From Cololabis saira (Eukaryota > Chordata > Actinopteri > Beloniformes > Belonidae): DNA of 64,000 bases. The stretch lies in contig NC_084596.1 of the NCBI RefSeq assembly GCF_033807715.1, forward strand, positions 41,331,458 through 41,395,457, in the 5' to 3' direction. This document shows positions 45,228-55,851 of the stretch, in pieces (positions within the stretch are counted from its first letter, which is position 1; each line of letters starts with the position of its first letter). The position numbers were made by a program, and so were the translations under genes. Under the pieces are notes generated by a model, which saw nothing but the letters and a program-made list of their open reading frames with translations, made no database searches and had not been told where the DNA came from.

Positions 45228-46440
45228 CACTGCAAAAACTCAAAATCTTACCAGGAATGTTTGACTTATTTCTAGTTAAAATGTCTCATTTTTAGTCAAA
45301 AAATCTCATTACACTTAAAACAAGAGTCATTACCAGAAAAATAACTTGTTATTTGACAATTTTCACTTGTTTCAAGTAAATTTTCACTTGAAATAAGTAG
45401 AAAAACCTGCCAGTGGAACAAGATTTATCTTCTTATTACAAGCAAAAAGATCTCGTTCCACTGGCAGATTTTTCGACTTATTTTAAGTGAAAATCTACTT
45501 GAAACAGGTGAAAATTGTTGTTTTTTTCCAGTGATGAGTCTTGTTTTAAGTGTAATGAGATTTGTTTTTACTAAAAATGAGACATTTTAACTAGAAATAA
45601 GTAGTGATGCACCGAAATGAAAATTTGTGGCCGAAACCGAAACCGAAAATAATAATAAACACTTGGCCGAATACCGAACAATACCGAACATGGTTCTTCG
45701 CAGTTTTTCATTTATTTTGCCAATTTTTTCACCATTGAATAAATCAAATAAATGTGATTTAGGCATGCTTTTAAAAGAAAAAAATATTTTACAAAATTAC
45801 AAGGTAGAAAACATTTGTTGAACATAAAAAACTGAACATTTTTTAATTTCCCAGCATTTCTTAAATATTCCAGCAGACATTATACCAGCAGAGAACAATA
45901 ACTTAAAATAAATAAATTAGCAAAATACATTTTTTATCATTTCAAATGATAAATCAAACTTGTAGCTGAAAGACTTTGCAGATGTGCCCCCTCTAGATAT
46001 TTGAGCAGAACATTCATTGCAAACAGCCATTCTTGTATTATTCTGTGCCGCTCTAAAATGCTTCCACACTGCTGACATGTTTGCACCACTTCACTCCAAG
46101 CTCTTCGCTGTTTGATTTCTTCATCTAAACGCACCTGTAATAGATTGGTTTATGTTGTTTTGGTTCCACCTGCTGGTGAATGTTAGGTCAAATTCTTATG
46201 TGGTTAGTTTTTGGTTGGCCAACTATTTATGTGGTGCGCAACAGTTACGGGAGCGGCCAGTCTATTTCCTTATATTACAACGCCGTTATTAATTGTTTCG
46301 GTTTTTTTCCCACTTATTCCACCGAACACCGAAAGTGGTTTTTTTGCCATTTTCGGCCGAACAATTTCGGTTACCGAACAATCGGTGCATCACTAGAAAT
46401 AAGACAAATATTCTTGTTAAGATTTTCAGTTTTTGCAGTG
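45228..46440. mobile_element. Family A palindromic MITE (A7), split by a hAT element
   Basis: The left part is 45228-45601 and the right part is 46396-46440. The 794-bp hAT element between them duplicated GAAATAAG of the MITE. Removing the insertion restores a standard family A end. Confidence 0.92.
45602..46395. mobile_element. hAT element with exact 8-bp target duplication
   Basis: TAGTGATGCACCGAAATG and CGGTGCATCACTA are the ends. GAAATAAG is at 45594-45601 and 46396-46403. The subterminal ACCGAAAC and CGGCCGAA blocks repeat. A 65-codon minus frame (46134-45937) has WSEVVQTCQQCGS but no recognised transposase domain. Confidence 0.94.
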
Positions 46441-46552
46441 AACAACGATTCCATCCATGGTGTCTACCGAGCAACCCGTGTCTTTCCCGGTGATTCTGCA
46501 CATTTAGAGAATTAAGAGTCTCCTCAAGTTTTTGCAGAACAGTCCATCTTAC

Positions 46553-46675
46553 CACACTCCTTCTTGGGTTCATCTGATCGGTCCTTGCAGTCCTTGATGG
46601 AGTCACAGACTCTGGAGCTGTCGATGCACTCCCCGTTCTTACACTGGAACTTCAGGGGTCCTTCACATTTGGTGG
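46553..46675 (-). CDS. lrp8: lrp8 exon, LDLa repeat 8 (LDLR exon 6 equivalent)
   Basis: This 123-bp exon runs from phase 1 to phase 1, with acceptor CTCTGTTCCAG and donor GTAAGA. It encodes [19 protein letters not shown], then [18 protein letters not shown] and KKEC. Six cysteines and the calcium cage DCKDRSDE are intact. The CEGPLKFQC start is typical of the last ligand-binding repeat of VLDLR and LRP8. Mammalian LRP8 often lacks this repeat, so its presence supports the eight-repeat ancestral form. Confidence 0.96.
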
Positions 46676-47397
46676 CTGGAACAGAGAGGCAGAGCCCGGA
46701 TCACTACAAACCTGGAGAACATGCATCCGTGCACACCGACTCACTTCAACTAAGGCCAAACTCCATATCTCAATATCTCAATATCTCAGCTCATTTGCAG
46801 AAATTACCCCTGCCAACAGTTTGTATCAGAAGTAATACTTCCCACCCAGATAACACCTATCACCCCTAATAAAGAATAATAAAGTCATAAAACTAAATTT
46901 CACTTTCAGTCTACTATTATATTACCATAGCGGGGCTTAATTTCCTGAAAAATAAATTTTGCAGGTGGCTGGTAAATTATGCATCAGTCAAAAGAGGTAG
47001 AACTTGTGAAAGTGGTGACATAACGGGTGTTATTAAAGCAATTCTTTTTCTTATTCTTTATTACTGCACGTTATCCACACTGTGGTGAGCAGGTTAAGCC
47101 ACTCAGAATGATTAGATTCAGTAATTAGCTCCCTCTATAGTAGCCATCACTGTTAATGGCTTGAAATGGGGATTTTAGGTCACGGTGATGCAAAAGCAGG
47201 CGACGCGGCGTGTGGGCTGGATCTGTGTTGTTTCACTGATATTACCCTCGCACATCCAGGCCTGTTGTGATGTTACATCACCCCAGCCGTAAATCAAAAC
47301 CAGACATCTTCTGCTTTTGTCCACCATGTATGAGTTTGAAATATTGACGAGGGAAACGTTGAAAGGAGGAGCAGGAGCTGCTGCCACAGCGGCTTTG

Positions 47398-47431
<34 letters not shown>

Positions 47432-47639
47432 GCAGCAGGCAACGGCCTGAACCCCCCCCCATTACCACTGTACTACGCTTTCACTGATCGCCGTACCAGA
47501 TCCCAGCCGCAGTACAGCTGCATTTTTAACCGTCTTTTTACTTCAAACGTGTTCCTGTGTTGTAAACGGAAGATCGGTGCCATCTGTCATCTTGCTCACT
47601 ATCCGGTAAAAAGTGTCCCCTGCAGTTTTCGGATGCCAC
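46676..47639. other. Intronic DNA with short (ACAG)n tract
   Basis: No exon or transposon recognised. A GACA tetranucleotide run lies at 47398-47431. Confidence 0.5.
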
Positions 47640-48125
47640 AGTTGTTACCGAGGTTTATTTGTTTATTAAAAAGGATCCCCATTAGTCTTCACCATGGGAA
47701 GACTATTCTTCCTGGGGTCCACACATAGACATACAAAAGAACAATAATACAACTCAAAAAGGGTGAGAAACATTCACTAGAATTCCTGAAATAATAAATT
47801 GAAACAAAAATAAAAGATTAAGTAACCAACCAAAACTATCCACATCTTAAGTAACAATATTTGCTACTATCACCAGATCTGTATCCACTTTTGAGCAAAA
47901 TAGTTTGCAACGACTTTATAATTTATAATATACCCATACCTCTATTTATAGAAGTATAAATATATTACATATCATAATATACTCATACATTATAATATAC
48001 TCATACTACTATACTATATATACACTCATAGACTACAGTGATTTAGAATATATTTACTATTACATTTATAATATATATAATATACATACAATTTGCACAA
48101 TAATCACAATATATACCCATGACTG
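47640..48125 (-). mobile_element. LINE 3' UTR relic and AT-rich tail
   Basis: Read on the minus strand, CCCAGGAAGAATAGTC, CCATGGTGAAGACTAATGGGG and TTTTTAATAAACAAATAAAC form a fish LINE 3' UTR end. The DNA to the right (upstream on that strand) is very AT-rich (TATATAATATA) and not classifiable. Confidence 0.55.
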
Positions 48126-48155
48126 ATCAGGTCACCCAGGAATAATTGCATTCCT

Positions 48156-48373
48156 GCGCATTCCCTCTGTTACACGTATCCCTGCATGGGTAGGAATAGC
48201 TTTATCAGAATCAGAATCATCTTTATTGGCCAGGTTCGAACATTGTCCAACAAGGAATTACCGGAGTCAAATTCCTTGTTGGACAATGTTCGAACCTGGC
48301 CAATAAAGATGATTCTGATTCTGATAAAGCTATTCCTACCCATGCAGGGATACGGGTAACAGAGGGAATGCGC
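48156..48373. repeat. Near-perfect 103-bp inverted repeat (palindrome)
   Basis: Arms 48156-48258 and 48271-48373 differ at a single base, with a 12-base loop. Each arm holds ATCAGAATCAGAATCATC and its partner, a retroposon-like tail. The outer 14 bases are the inverted repeat end of the THAP transposon. Confidence 0.97.
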
Positions 48374-48525
48374 ATGACGTCACAGATGCGACTTCACAGC
48401 GGGTTACGCCCACTGAGTGTCAGAAAGACTGAGTGTCAGAAAGACTGAGTGTCAGAAAGACTGAGTGTCAGAAAGACTGAGTGACAGCGTAAACTTTCAG
48501 TTTGAGCAACTGGAAAACATCTAAA

Positions 48526-48703
48526 ATGGGAAAGAACTGTTGTGCGATCGACTGTACTCATAGATTTAGCAAGAAATCAGAGTTATCGTTTTACAGACTG
48601 ACGAAAAATAAGCTTAAGAGAGACAAATGGATCGCTGCAATTCACAGAAACAACTGGATTCCAGGCACCGAAACGTGGATTTGTGGTTCCCATTTTGTAT
48701 CAG
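48526..48703 (+). CDS. THAP zinc-finger exon of a DNA transposon
   Basis: The 178-bp exon begins MGKNCCAIDCTHRFSKKSEL, then SFYRLTKNKLKRDKWIAA, then NNWIPGTETWICGSHFVSG. The C2CH zinc ligands are CxxxC (CAIDC) near the start and CGSHF at the end, with the conserved W of KWIAA between them. This is the THAP DNA-binding fold found at the N-terminus of P-element-type transposases. The exon ends in phase 1 at a GTAATG donor, and no downstream transposase exon was found in the element. It may be expressed as a stub, or be dead. Confidence 0.85.
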
Positions 48704-48904
48704 GTAATGTTGCATTTTTGGGTAGCTAACGTTAAACGGTCAAATCATAAAGTTCAGTGTCCTCATCACTTTAATTTCTACAACAAATCCTGCCTTGAAG
48801 TCGGACCAAGCATCAAGACTTTTGTAAGCCTTCAAGCTTTGCTTCGTGTATTTCCCCGGTGTAGAAATTAAGTACATATAAATATCAGGAAACTGGATTC
48901 GTGG

Positions 48905-49296
48905 CCAAATATTAATGTCCATGGACCACTGGTTCTTGGGGTAACTGTACCAAATATTAATGTCCATGGACCACTGGTTCTTGGTAACTGTACCAAATAT
49001 TAATGTCCATGGACCACTGGTTCTTGGTAACTGTACCAAATATTAATGTCCATGAACCACTGGTTCTTGGTAACTGTACCAAATATTAATGTCCATGGAC
49101 CACTGGTTCTTGGTAACTGTACCAAATATTATTGTCCATGGACCACTGGTTCTTGGTAACTGTACCAAATATTAATGTCCATGGACCACTGGTTCTTGGT
49201 AACTGTACCAAATATTAATGTCCATGGACCACTGGTTCTTGGTAACTGTACCAAATATTAATGTCCATGGACCACTGGTTCTTGGGGTAACTGTAC
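48905..49296. repeat. 43-bp minisatellite (9 copies)
   Basis: The unit CAAATATTAATGTCCATGGA then CCACTGGTTCTTGGTAACTGTAC. Unit starts are at 48905, 48950, 48993, 49036, 49079, 49122, 49165, 49208 and 49251. First and last units have a GG insertion (CTTGGGGTAAC). Confidence 0.97.
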
Positions 49297-49619
49297 GGGT
49301 CACTGTCAAGTCCAACTGACGCTAATTTAAGCCGATAATCGGCTGTTATCCCGTCTTCTCCACTGTTTCCCCGACTAGTTGCAGCTGTTTTTACCACTCA
49401 GTGTGAGTAAGGGGGCTGGTCCGGTGGGAATGACATCAATGCAGACCCTCTATATACAGCATTTGGGAAGCCAAACCCTGCCAAATAGGGGAATCTAAGA
49501 AGCATGGCAAGCTCATGAAGTACCAAGTATATTGCTTGTAATGCATGTATGTAAATGAAATATTGAAAGAGAGGAGCTTTTCAGTAAGGAAGAAAAGAAC
49601 GTATTTGTTTCTAGTGGCA

Positions 49620-49757
49620 TGCAGCTCTTCTCAACATTTCAACTTTTTTCTCGACATTTCACGATTTGCCTTCTTTTTAAGGCTTATACAAGACTTTTCA
49701 TTTTTAGCGGCTCTGGACATATTTGTTTTTTGTGTTTTTGGTCCAAGACCCCTGGTC
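49620..49757. mobile_element. Fragment of family D hAT element
   Basis: AACTTTTTTCTCGACATTTC, AAGACTTTTCATTTTTAGCGG and GTTTTTGGTCCAAGACCCCTGG match one end of D2. Confidence 0.75.
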
Positions 49758-49924
49758 TAGATTATACTAAATGTCCTTTTATTTCTCCCACAAATCCAGA
49801 CTCTAGCTGTTACAAACAGACTCTTTTTGTACAGTATTTCTCCTGGGGAGCAGCTGGAGTAAAGGTATAAGGAATGGAGAGGCTGTGGGAGAGAGGAGGA
49901 TGGATGGAGGAAGGAGGAACCCAC

Positions 49925-50047
49925 CGTTGACGCAGCCAGACTCGTCGCTGTGGTCAGGGCAGTCGTGGATTTTGTTGCACTGCTTGGTGCCGTGGATGCA
50001 GGAGCCGTCCCCACACTGGAACTCATCAGGACGACATGTGAGCAGAG
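49925..50047 (-). CDS. lrp8: lrp8 exon, LDLa repeat 7 (LDLR exon 5 equivalent)
   Basis: This 123-bp exon runs from phase 1 to phase 1, with acceptor CTCTCAAAG and donor GTGGGT. It encodes [19 protein letters not shown], then [23 protein letters not shown]. The cysteines and the DCPDHSDE calcium cage are intact. It opens with CT, which joins the C left by the 390-bp exon to give Pro, matching LRP8 at this junction. The polypyrimidine tract is weak. Confidence 0.96.
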
Positions 50048-51189
50048 CTTTGAGAGGCGCAGACAAAACAGTTGCAGTTACTCGTTCAGCAGACGCTTTT
50101 ATCCAAAGCCACTTACAAGGGAGGGAGGCACAAACACGTAAAACAGAAAGAAATTAGAATTTCAAATCCCCTTTAATCGCCATGCAGCCAACATCGCGCT
50201 CCTGTGGCCTGTCTGACACAACAAAGACTTTTAACGCATCACTTTTTAAAAACTGTATCATACTAAAACCTACTCACTTCTCTGTTAAAAAATTGAAAAG
50301 TGTCACTGCTTTGAAATATGCATGGACTAAGGAATATTGAGGAACAACGTTCTCCATACTCATCCACCTCCTGCGTTGGCTGCTGTCAAAGATGGAAAGC
50401 ATCAACCTGAGGTCGTGTGATGAATGTTTTTCAATATAGTAACCCAAAAGGAAAAGCTGCACGAGGAGGACCCACTAAATTTCATTAATATCTCGGCTAC
50501 AGACAAGCTTTTCATCACCAGAGCCCAGGATGCTTATATAACTCGTCTCTAAACCCCTCTAAAAACCAATATACGTGACTCTGTGGGTGTGATTTAGTGC
50601 TATCACAAGACGAGCAGGACTGAGAGGAGACGGCCGCTAACACGCATGGAAATTCATAACTTTTGCAGAGAGAATAGACGAGGAAAGCCTTCTCTGCGTG
50701 GTGTCTTTATGTGTGTTAGTTATGAGCCGGGGAATCTGTCGATACGTATGCGAGACATCCATGAGAACAGCCAGCTACTGGCGTCTGAAGCATCTTGATC
50801 AAACAAGACAATAACGCCTGCACAAGAGCATTTTTGGGCCACTTTAAGGGAATTAAAAAAATATATATATATATAAGTTCTTTAGAGATCAAAATCTTTG
50901 AAGGGAAAATTATACATTTATGAGAATATTAAAAAATATTACAAAACTATGAGAATAAAGGCATCATTTTAAGAAGAAAAATGAAGCCATAGTCATAATA
51001 TTATGAGAAGAATGAGGGAAAGTGTTGAAAATGAGAACATGCAGCATCGCATTAAACTGTACTTACAGGACTCACAAAGGAAATACTCAATCCTTTAATT
51101 AATTAACTCAAAGGCTGCACGATATTAGGAAAGCATGTGCTATGAGATGTCTTAGCTGACGACTGAACTGGGGAAATTACTTGTAATAT
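50048..51189. other. Intronic DNA, no gene seen
   Basis: No exon or known repeat is visible. 50840-51000 is AT-rich with an ATATATATAT run. Confidence 0.5.
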
Positions 51190-51907
51190 TAGGGCTGAGG
51201 ATCCATTCAAATGTCAAGAATCGATTTGAAGAAGATTTGAATTCTTAAGATTCAGAATTGATTATCAAGATTTGATTTGATCCGATTCCGATATTGATTT
51301 GGGTTGGTGTTATTAAAAAAGGTTTTTGAGCATTTGCATGAATTATATGACTGTAGTTCTGCAACATATTAATACTAGTATTATATTGAGATTCAACAGC
51401 AAGTATTGCAGCTAATGATGCTGTAAGGACCAATCAGCTCCCAGAATGCTGATAGAACTGCTTTCAGAAACATCGTGTGGAGCAGAATTATCAAACAGAT
51501 CCAGGGCAGCAAACAGAGGACAAATGAAATCATTTTTATTTTTTCTCACGTTCCGTTTTAATTTTTTCAATTTTCGGTGTATTAGGGTTTTTAATTTTTG
51601 AGAATTTGGTTTTCAGTATTTTAGGCAAATGTAACCCCAAGACTGTATATAAAGTAATGAAATATAGACAATTTATGCAATTGTAACTGAAAATGTTTAT
51701 GTTTTCATACCTTTAAACATATTTAAAGGCCAAAAAATGGCACCAGTTAGTCTTGTGTCCAACAAAACATTCGTTTTTTGGGCATAAACAAAAAAAAGTT
51801 GTAATGTAATGATGAAAAAAATCGATCTTATTGTACGAATCGATTTTTAGGAATGAACATGAGAATCAATTTAGAATCAGAAAATCGATTTTTTCAACAC
51901 AGGCCTA
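51190..51907 (-). mobile_element. Family B hAT MITE (B4)
   Basis: The ends are TAGGGCTGAGGATCC and CAACACAGGCCTA. TGTAATAT lies before the element (51182-51189) and again 5 bases after its end (51913-51920), probably the 8-bp duplication plus a small filler. Confidence 0.85.
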
Positions 51908-52725
51908 CAGTATGTAATATATCAACATACTTAAAAATTTGGAGTCCATGTCTCCAGCCAATACATTATCCACATTAGAGCGTAAATGCGTGGGATTTGG
52001 AAAGTAATAGTCCACCATTTACTGCAATGTTTCCATTGTTGTTGCACTACTGATATTGTGATATTGATATTGGGAATATTACGATAAAGATATATTTTCA
52101 ACATAATGTGAAGTGGTAATTTAGCATCATATTATCTTTACAATGATGACCTTGAAAGAATATGCAAGAAACTACTTTTGTCGTCAAAGTATCTTGCTGA
52201 ATTATCCTCTGACTTCATATCTTGTGTTACAAGTTTTATTCTGTAAAAAGTACAACCTTGGTGTTGGGATGTAATCACTTGATTGTCATGATTTCAGGTT
52301 TCTTTTTCCCTCCACATGACCACAACACTCCACGGTACATTTACTTTCAGCACGTTGAAATGTGTATTTGTGTGAAAAAGGACTGTTCGTACAGTAGAAG
52401 TGTATGGACATGCTGAAAGGAATGGGAGTGGTTCATGAATGGGCTCTAACAGAACATCAATCTGTGCTAACGGCTGGCTGTGTGGCGGCCCACGCCGTGA
52501 CAGGTGTGTTTGATGTTTGATGTGTGCGCCGCACATCTAGGTAATGAACATGTGGGGGACAGTCTGAGGTTCACACTCCGGCTCAGTGAGAGGAGCTGCA
52601 GGGCTAAAACCTGTCCTAACACTAGGTCCAGTCTGCACACAGCATTTATCAGCAGAAATACCTTCTTTAATAGAAACGTTCAAAAAAGAGAACCAACCTT
52701 AACAACACAGGGAAATGTGCTAAAC
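51908..52725. other. Intronic DNA, no gene seen
   Basis: Nothing recognised. The last 8 bases, TGCTAAAC, are the presumed target duplication of D2. Confidence 0.45.
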
Positions 52726-53339
52726 CAGGGGTCGGCAACACGCGGCTCCAGAGCCGCATGCGGCTCTTTAGCGCCGCCCTAGTGGCTCCTGGAGCTTTTT
52801 CAAAAATGATTGACCTTTTTTTTTTCCTTTTTTTCTTCTTTTTTTCCTTTTTTTCTTCTTTTTTCCTTCTTTTCTCTTTTTTTTCCTTTTTCCTTTTTTT
52901 CTCTTTTTTCTTCCTTTTTCCTTTCCTTTTTAATCTCGACATTTCGACTTTTTACACAAAATTCTGACTATTTCCTCGACATTTCGACTTTTTTCTCTCG
53001 ACATTTCCACTTTTTTCTCTACATTTCGACTTTTTTCTCAAGATTGTACTTCAACATTAATCTTGACATTTCAACTTTTTTCTCGAAATTTTGACTTTTT
53101 CCTGACATTTCAATTTTTTTCTCAAAATTTTGACTTTTTTCTCGACATTTTGCCTTTTTTCTCTAGATTGTACTTCAACATTAACCTCGACATTTCAAAT
53201 GTTTTTCTCGACATTTCGCCATTTGCCTTCATTCTATGGTTTATACAAGACTTTTCATTTTTTGCGGCTCCAGAAATATTTGTTTTTTGTGTTTTTGGTC
53301 CAATAAGGCTCTTTCAACATTTTGGGTTGCCGACCCCTG
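52726..53339. mobile_element. Family D hAT element (D2) with satellite core
   Basis: CAGGGGTCGGCAACACGCGG and GGGTTGCCGACCCCTG are the ends. TGCTAAAC (52718-52725) and ATCTAAAC (53340-53347) are the likely 8-bp duplication with two mismatches. The interior has a pyrimidine-rich run and GACATTTCGACTTTTTTCTC satellite units. Confidence 0.88.
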
Positions 53340-53347
53340 ATCTAAAC

Positions 53348-54252
53348 CGCTATACATGCTAAAATACGGGGCACACCTGAAACTCTCGTTCTGCATTCAA
53401 TAAATCTATAGTGGCAAGAAAAAGTATGTGAACCCCTTGGACTTACATATATGAGTGCATGAAAACTACTTTTCAATTTAAGGTCACTGTAGAAATGTCA
53501 TGTTCAACAGGCTGCAAACGTTAGTGAATAAACATTTTAAATAATCATGATCTCCATGTTGACCAAAATAATTATGAGTCTTGAATGAAGGTACGTCTCA
53601 TTCACACTCCATACTCATGCCATAATTAAGGTGCACAAACTACTCCAAATACATTTGTTATCAGTCTGCTGCATGAGTGGACATTGTGAATATTTAAATA
53701 GGTATGTCAAATAAAGGCACAATGAATTATAATCGTGTGTTGTCAGCCTTAGCACACTGAGTTTGCATATTACTGTAACAAAGATGAATATAAGATCATA
53801 TTTTATGGCAAATCAATGCAGAAAACAATTAAATTCAAAGTAAATCCCATTCTTTTACTTGCCATTACTGAATATATCGTTCAGGTTAAGATATTAACAG
53901 AAAGTTTATGTACTTTTCACAATAACTACCTTTTAAACTTAAAACAACTAAAAAAGTCTGTGTTCTGAATTCATTTGACCATTTTTAAGAAGTGTTTCTC
54001 TTGTTGTCTTCCTGCTTCAGCTTGAATTAGTGTTTTGGCATGACTTTCCCTCCTCCGTTGAGTCTGAGATGAACCGTTGAGCATCATGAGCAGAGAAAAT
54101 CATTTCTGCACAAACGGCCCATCAGGCTGAACTGCTGAGTCCAGATCTCTCCATGGTGAAGAGGACCCGTTCAACTGAACTTTGTGACAGACTTCACCCC
54201 CACAAAAACCTTTCAACTCATGTGAGAACTGAGGAGACGGTACTGAAGAGAG
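53348..54252. other. Intronic DNA with one DNA-transposon end
   Basis: TATAGTGGCAAGAAAAAGTATGTGAACCCC at 53408-53437 resembles the end of a Tc1/mariner-type element, but I find no matching opposite end. The rest is unclassified single-copy DNA. Confidence 0.45.
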
Positions 54253-55390
54253 AAGGCCTGTGTTGAAAAAATCAATTTTCCAATTCTAAATCGATTCTCA
54301 TATTAATTCCTAAAAATCGATTTGTATGTTTCAAGATCGATTTTTATTTTATCATTGCATTAAACTTTTGGTATTTTTTTGTTTATGACCAAAAAATGAC
54401 GTTTTGTTAGACACCAGAATAACTTGTGCCATGTTTTTGTCTTTAAATATGTTTAAAGGTAAACATTAAAGTTTTCAGTTATAATTGCATAAATTGTCTA
54501 TATTTCATTACTTTATATACTGTCTTGGGAGTACATTTGCATAAAATGCTAAAAACCAAATTCTCAAAAATTAAAAACCGAAACAGACCGAAAATAGAAA
54601 AAATAAAACCGATTTCATCCATCTCTGTTTGCTACGGAAGAGTTTTAGGGCCAGGCAGGAGGAAAAATAAAAATAATATTTTAGAGGATGAAGATTTTTT
54701 TTTCATTATGCACTTCGAGAAAAAAGTCGAAATCTCGAGAAAAAAGTCGAAATGTCGAGATTAATGTTGACGTACAATTTCGAGAAAAAAGTCGAAATGT
54801 ATTTCAACTTTATTCTCGAAATTTCGACTTTATGTCGAGAAAAAAAGTCGAAATGTCGAGATTAATGTTGAAGTACAATTTCGAGAAAAAAGTCAAAATG
54901 TATTTCAATTTTATTCTCGAAATTTCAACTTTATTCACAAAATTTCGACTTTATTCTTGAAATTGTATTTCAACATTAATCTCGACATTTCGACTTTTTT
55001 CTCGACATTTCGACTTTTTTCTCGAAGTGTATAATGAAAAAAAAATCTTCCTCCTCTAAAATATTATTTTTATTTTTCTCCTGCCTGGTCCTAATACTCT
55101 TCCGTAGTTTGCTGCCCTGGATCTGTTTGGTAATTCTGATCCACAAGATGTTTCTGTTTGCAGTTCTATCAGCATTCTGGGAGGTGATTGGTCCTTACAG
55201 CATCATTAGCTGCAATACTTGCTGTTGAATCTCAATATAATACTAGTATTCCTATGTTGCATAACTACAGTCATATAATCGATATCGGAATCAAAACGAA
55301 TCGGATCGAATCAAATCTTGATAACCGATTCTGAATCTTAATAATTGGAATCAAATCGATTCTTGACATTTGAATGGATCCCCAGCCCTG
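54253..55390 (+). mobile_element. Family B hAT MITE (B5) with nested C3
   Basis: The ends are AAGGCCTGTGTTG and GATCCCCAGCCCTG, with exact 8-bp repeats GAAGAGAG at 54245-54252 and 55391-55398. Family C is inserted at 54633-55106. Confidence 0.94.
54633..55106. mobile_element. Family C foldback element (C3)
   Basis: TACGGAAGAG ends are inverted. Exact 6-bp repeats GTTTGC occur at 54627-54632 and 55107-55112. Other B copies give the empty site CTGTTTGCTGCC. The interior is the AAAAAAGTCGAAATGTCGAG array in inverted halves. Confidence 0.95.
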
Positions 55391-55461
55391 GAAGAGAGAA
55401 CATGAAACAGCGTTTAAGGGGGGGAGGCAGACAAAGAGACGTAAGACAAGGAGACACTCAC

Positions 55462-55851
55462 GACAGTCCGACTCGTCAGATTTGTCCTTGCAGTCCGGAT
55501 CTCCGTCACACTTCCAGGTCAGACGGATGCACTCCCCGTTGGCGCAGCGGAACTCTCCCAGCGTGCAGTTGGCTCTGTGGTTGGGCAGGTAGAGGGCGCC
55601 GTCGCCGCCGCAGCGCTCCGGCCCTTCGTCCGAGCTGTCGGAGCAGTCGGGGTCTCCGTCGCAGCTCCACATGAGCGGCACGCACTCGGAGGTGTTGCAG
55701 CGGAAGTGGTTGGGCCCGCAGGTCAGCGGGGACGAGCACTTCAGCTCGTCGCTGGCGTCTCCGCAGTCGTCGTCGCCGTCGCACACGTACACGGGGGCCA
55801 GGCATTTGCGGTTGCCGCACATGAACTCTCCGCTGGGGCAGGCCTTGGCGT
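55462..55851 (-). CDS. lrp8: lrp8 exon, LDLa repeats 4-6 (LDLR exon 4 equivalent)
   Basis: This 390-bp exon runs from phase 1 to phase 1, with a C-rich acceptor ending CCCCAG and donor GTGAGT. It encodes three LDLa repeats. The first is [18 protein letters not shown] with [13 protein letters not shown]. The second is [17 protein letters not shown] with [13 protein letters not shown]. The third is [17 protein letters not shown] with [13 protein letters not shown]. Each has six cysteines and an intact calcium cage. In mammals the corresponding LRP8 exon is alternatively spliced (established knowledge). The length divides by three, so skipping would preserve frame. This is the most 5' exon in the window. 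Confidence 0.97.

Larger units (their letters stand above)
48360..49454 (+). mobile_element. THAP-domain DNA transposon (copy 3), internally deleted
   Basis: It begins CAGAGGGAATGCGCATGACGTCAC and ends TGACATCAATGCAGACCCTCT, an imperfect inverted pair. In order it contains the 16-bp CAGAAAGACTGAGTGT array (about 48410-48488), a THAP exon (48526-48703), spacer, and nine units of the 43-bp minisatellite (48905-49296). No transposase catalytic domain is present, so this is a non-autonomous derivative. Confidence 0.8.

Noticed and set aside
52667..53094. Lysine-rich and phenylalanine-rich frames
   Set aside because: Products of purine/pyrimidine-biased satellite in D2.
53408..53437. A complete Tc1/mariner MITE
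   Set aside because: Only one terminal repeat was found. Without the opposite end the element cannot be delimited.
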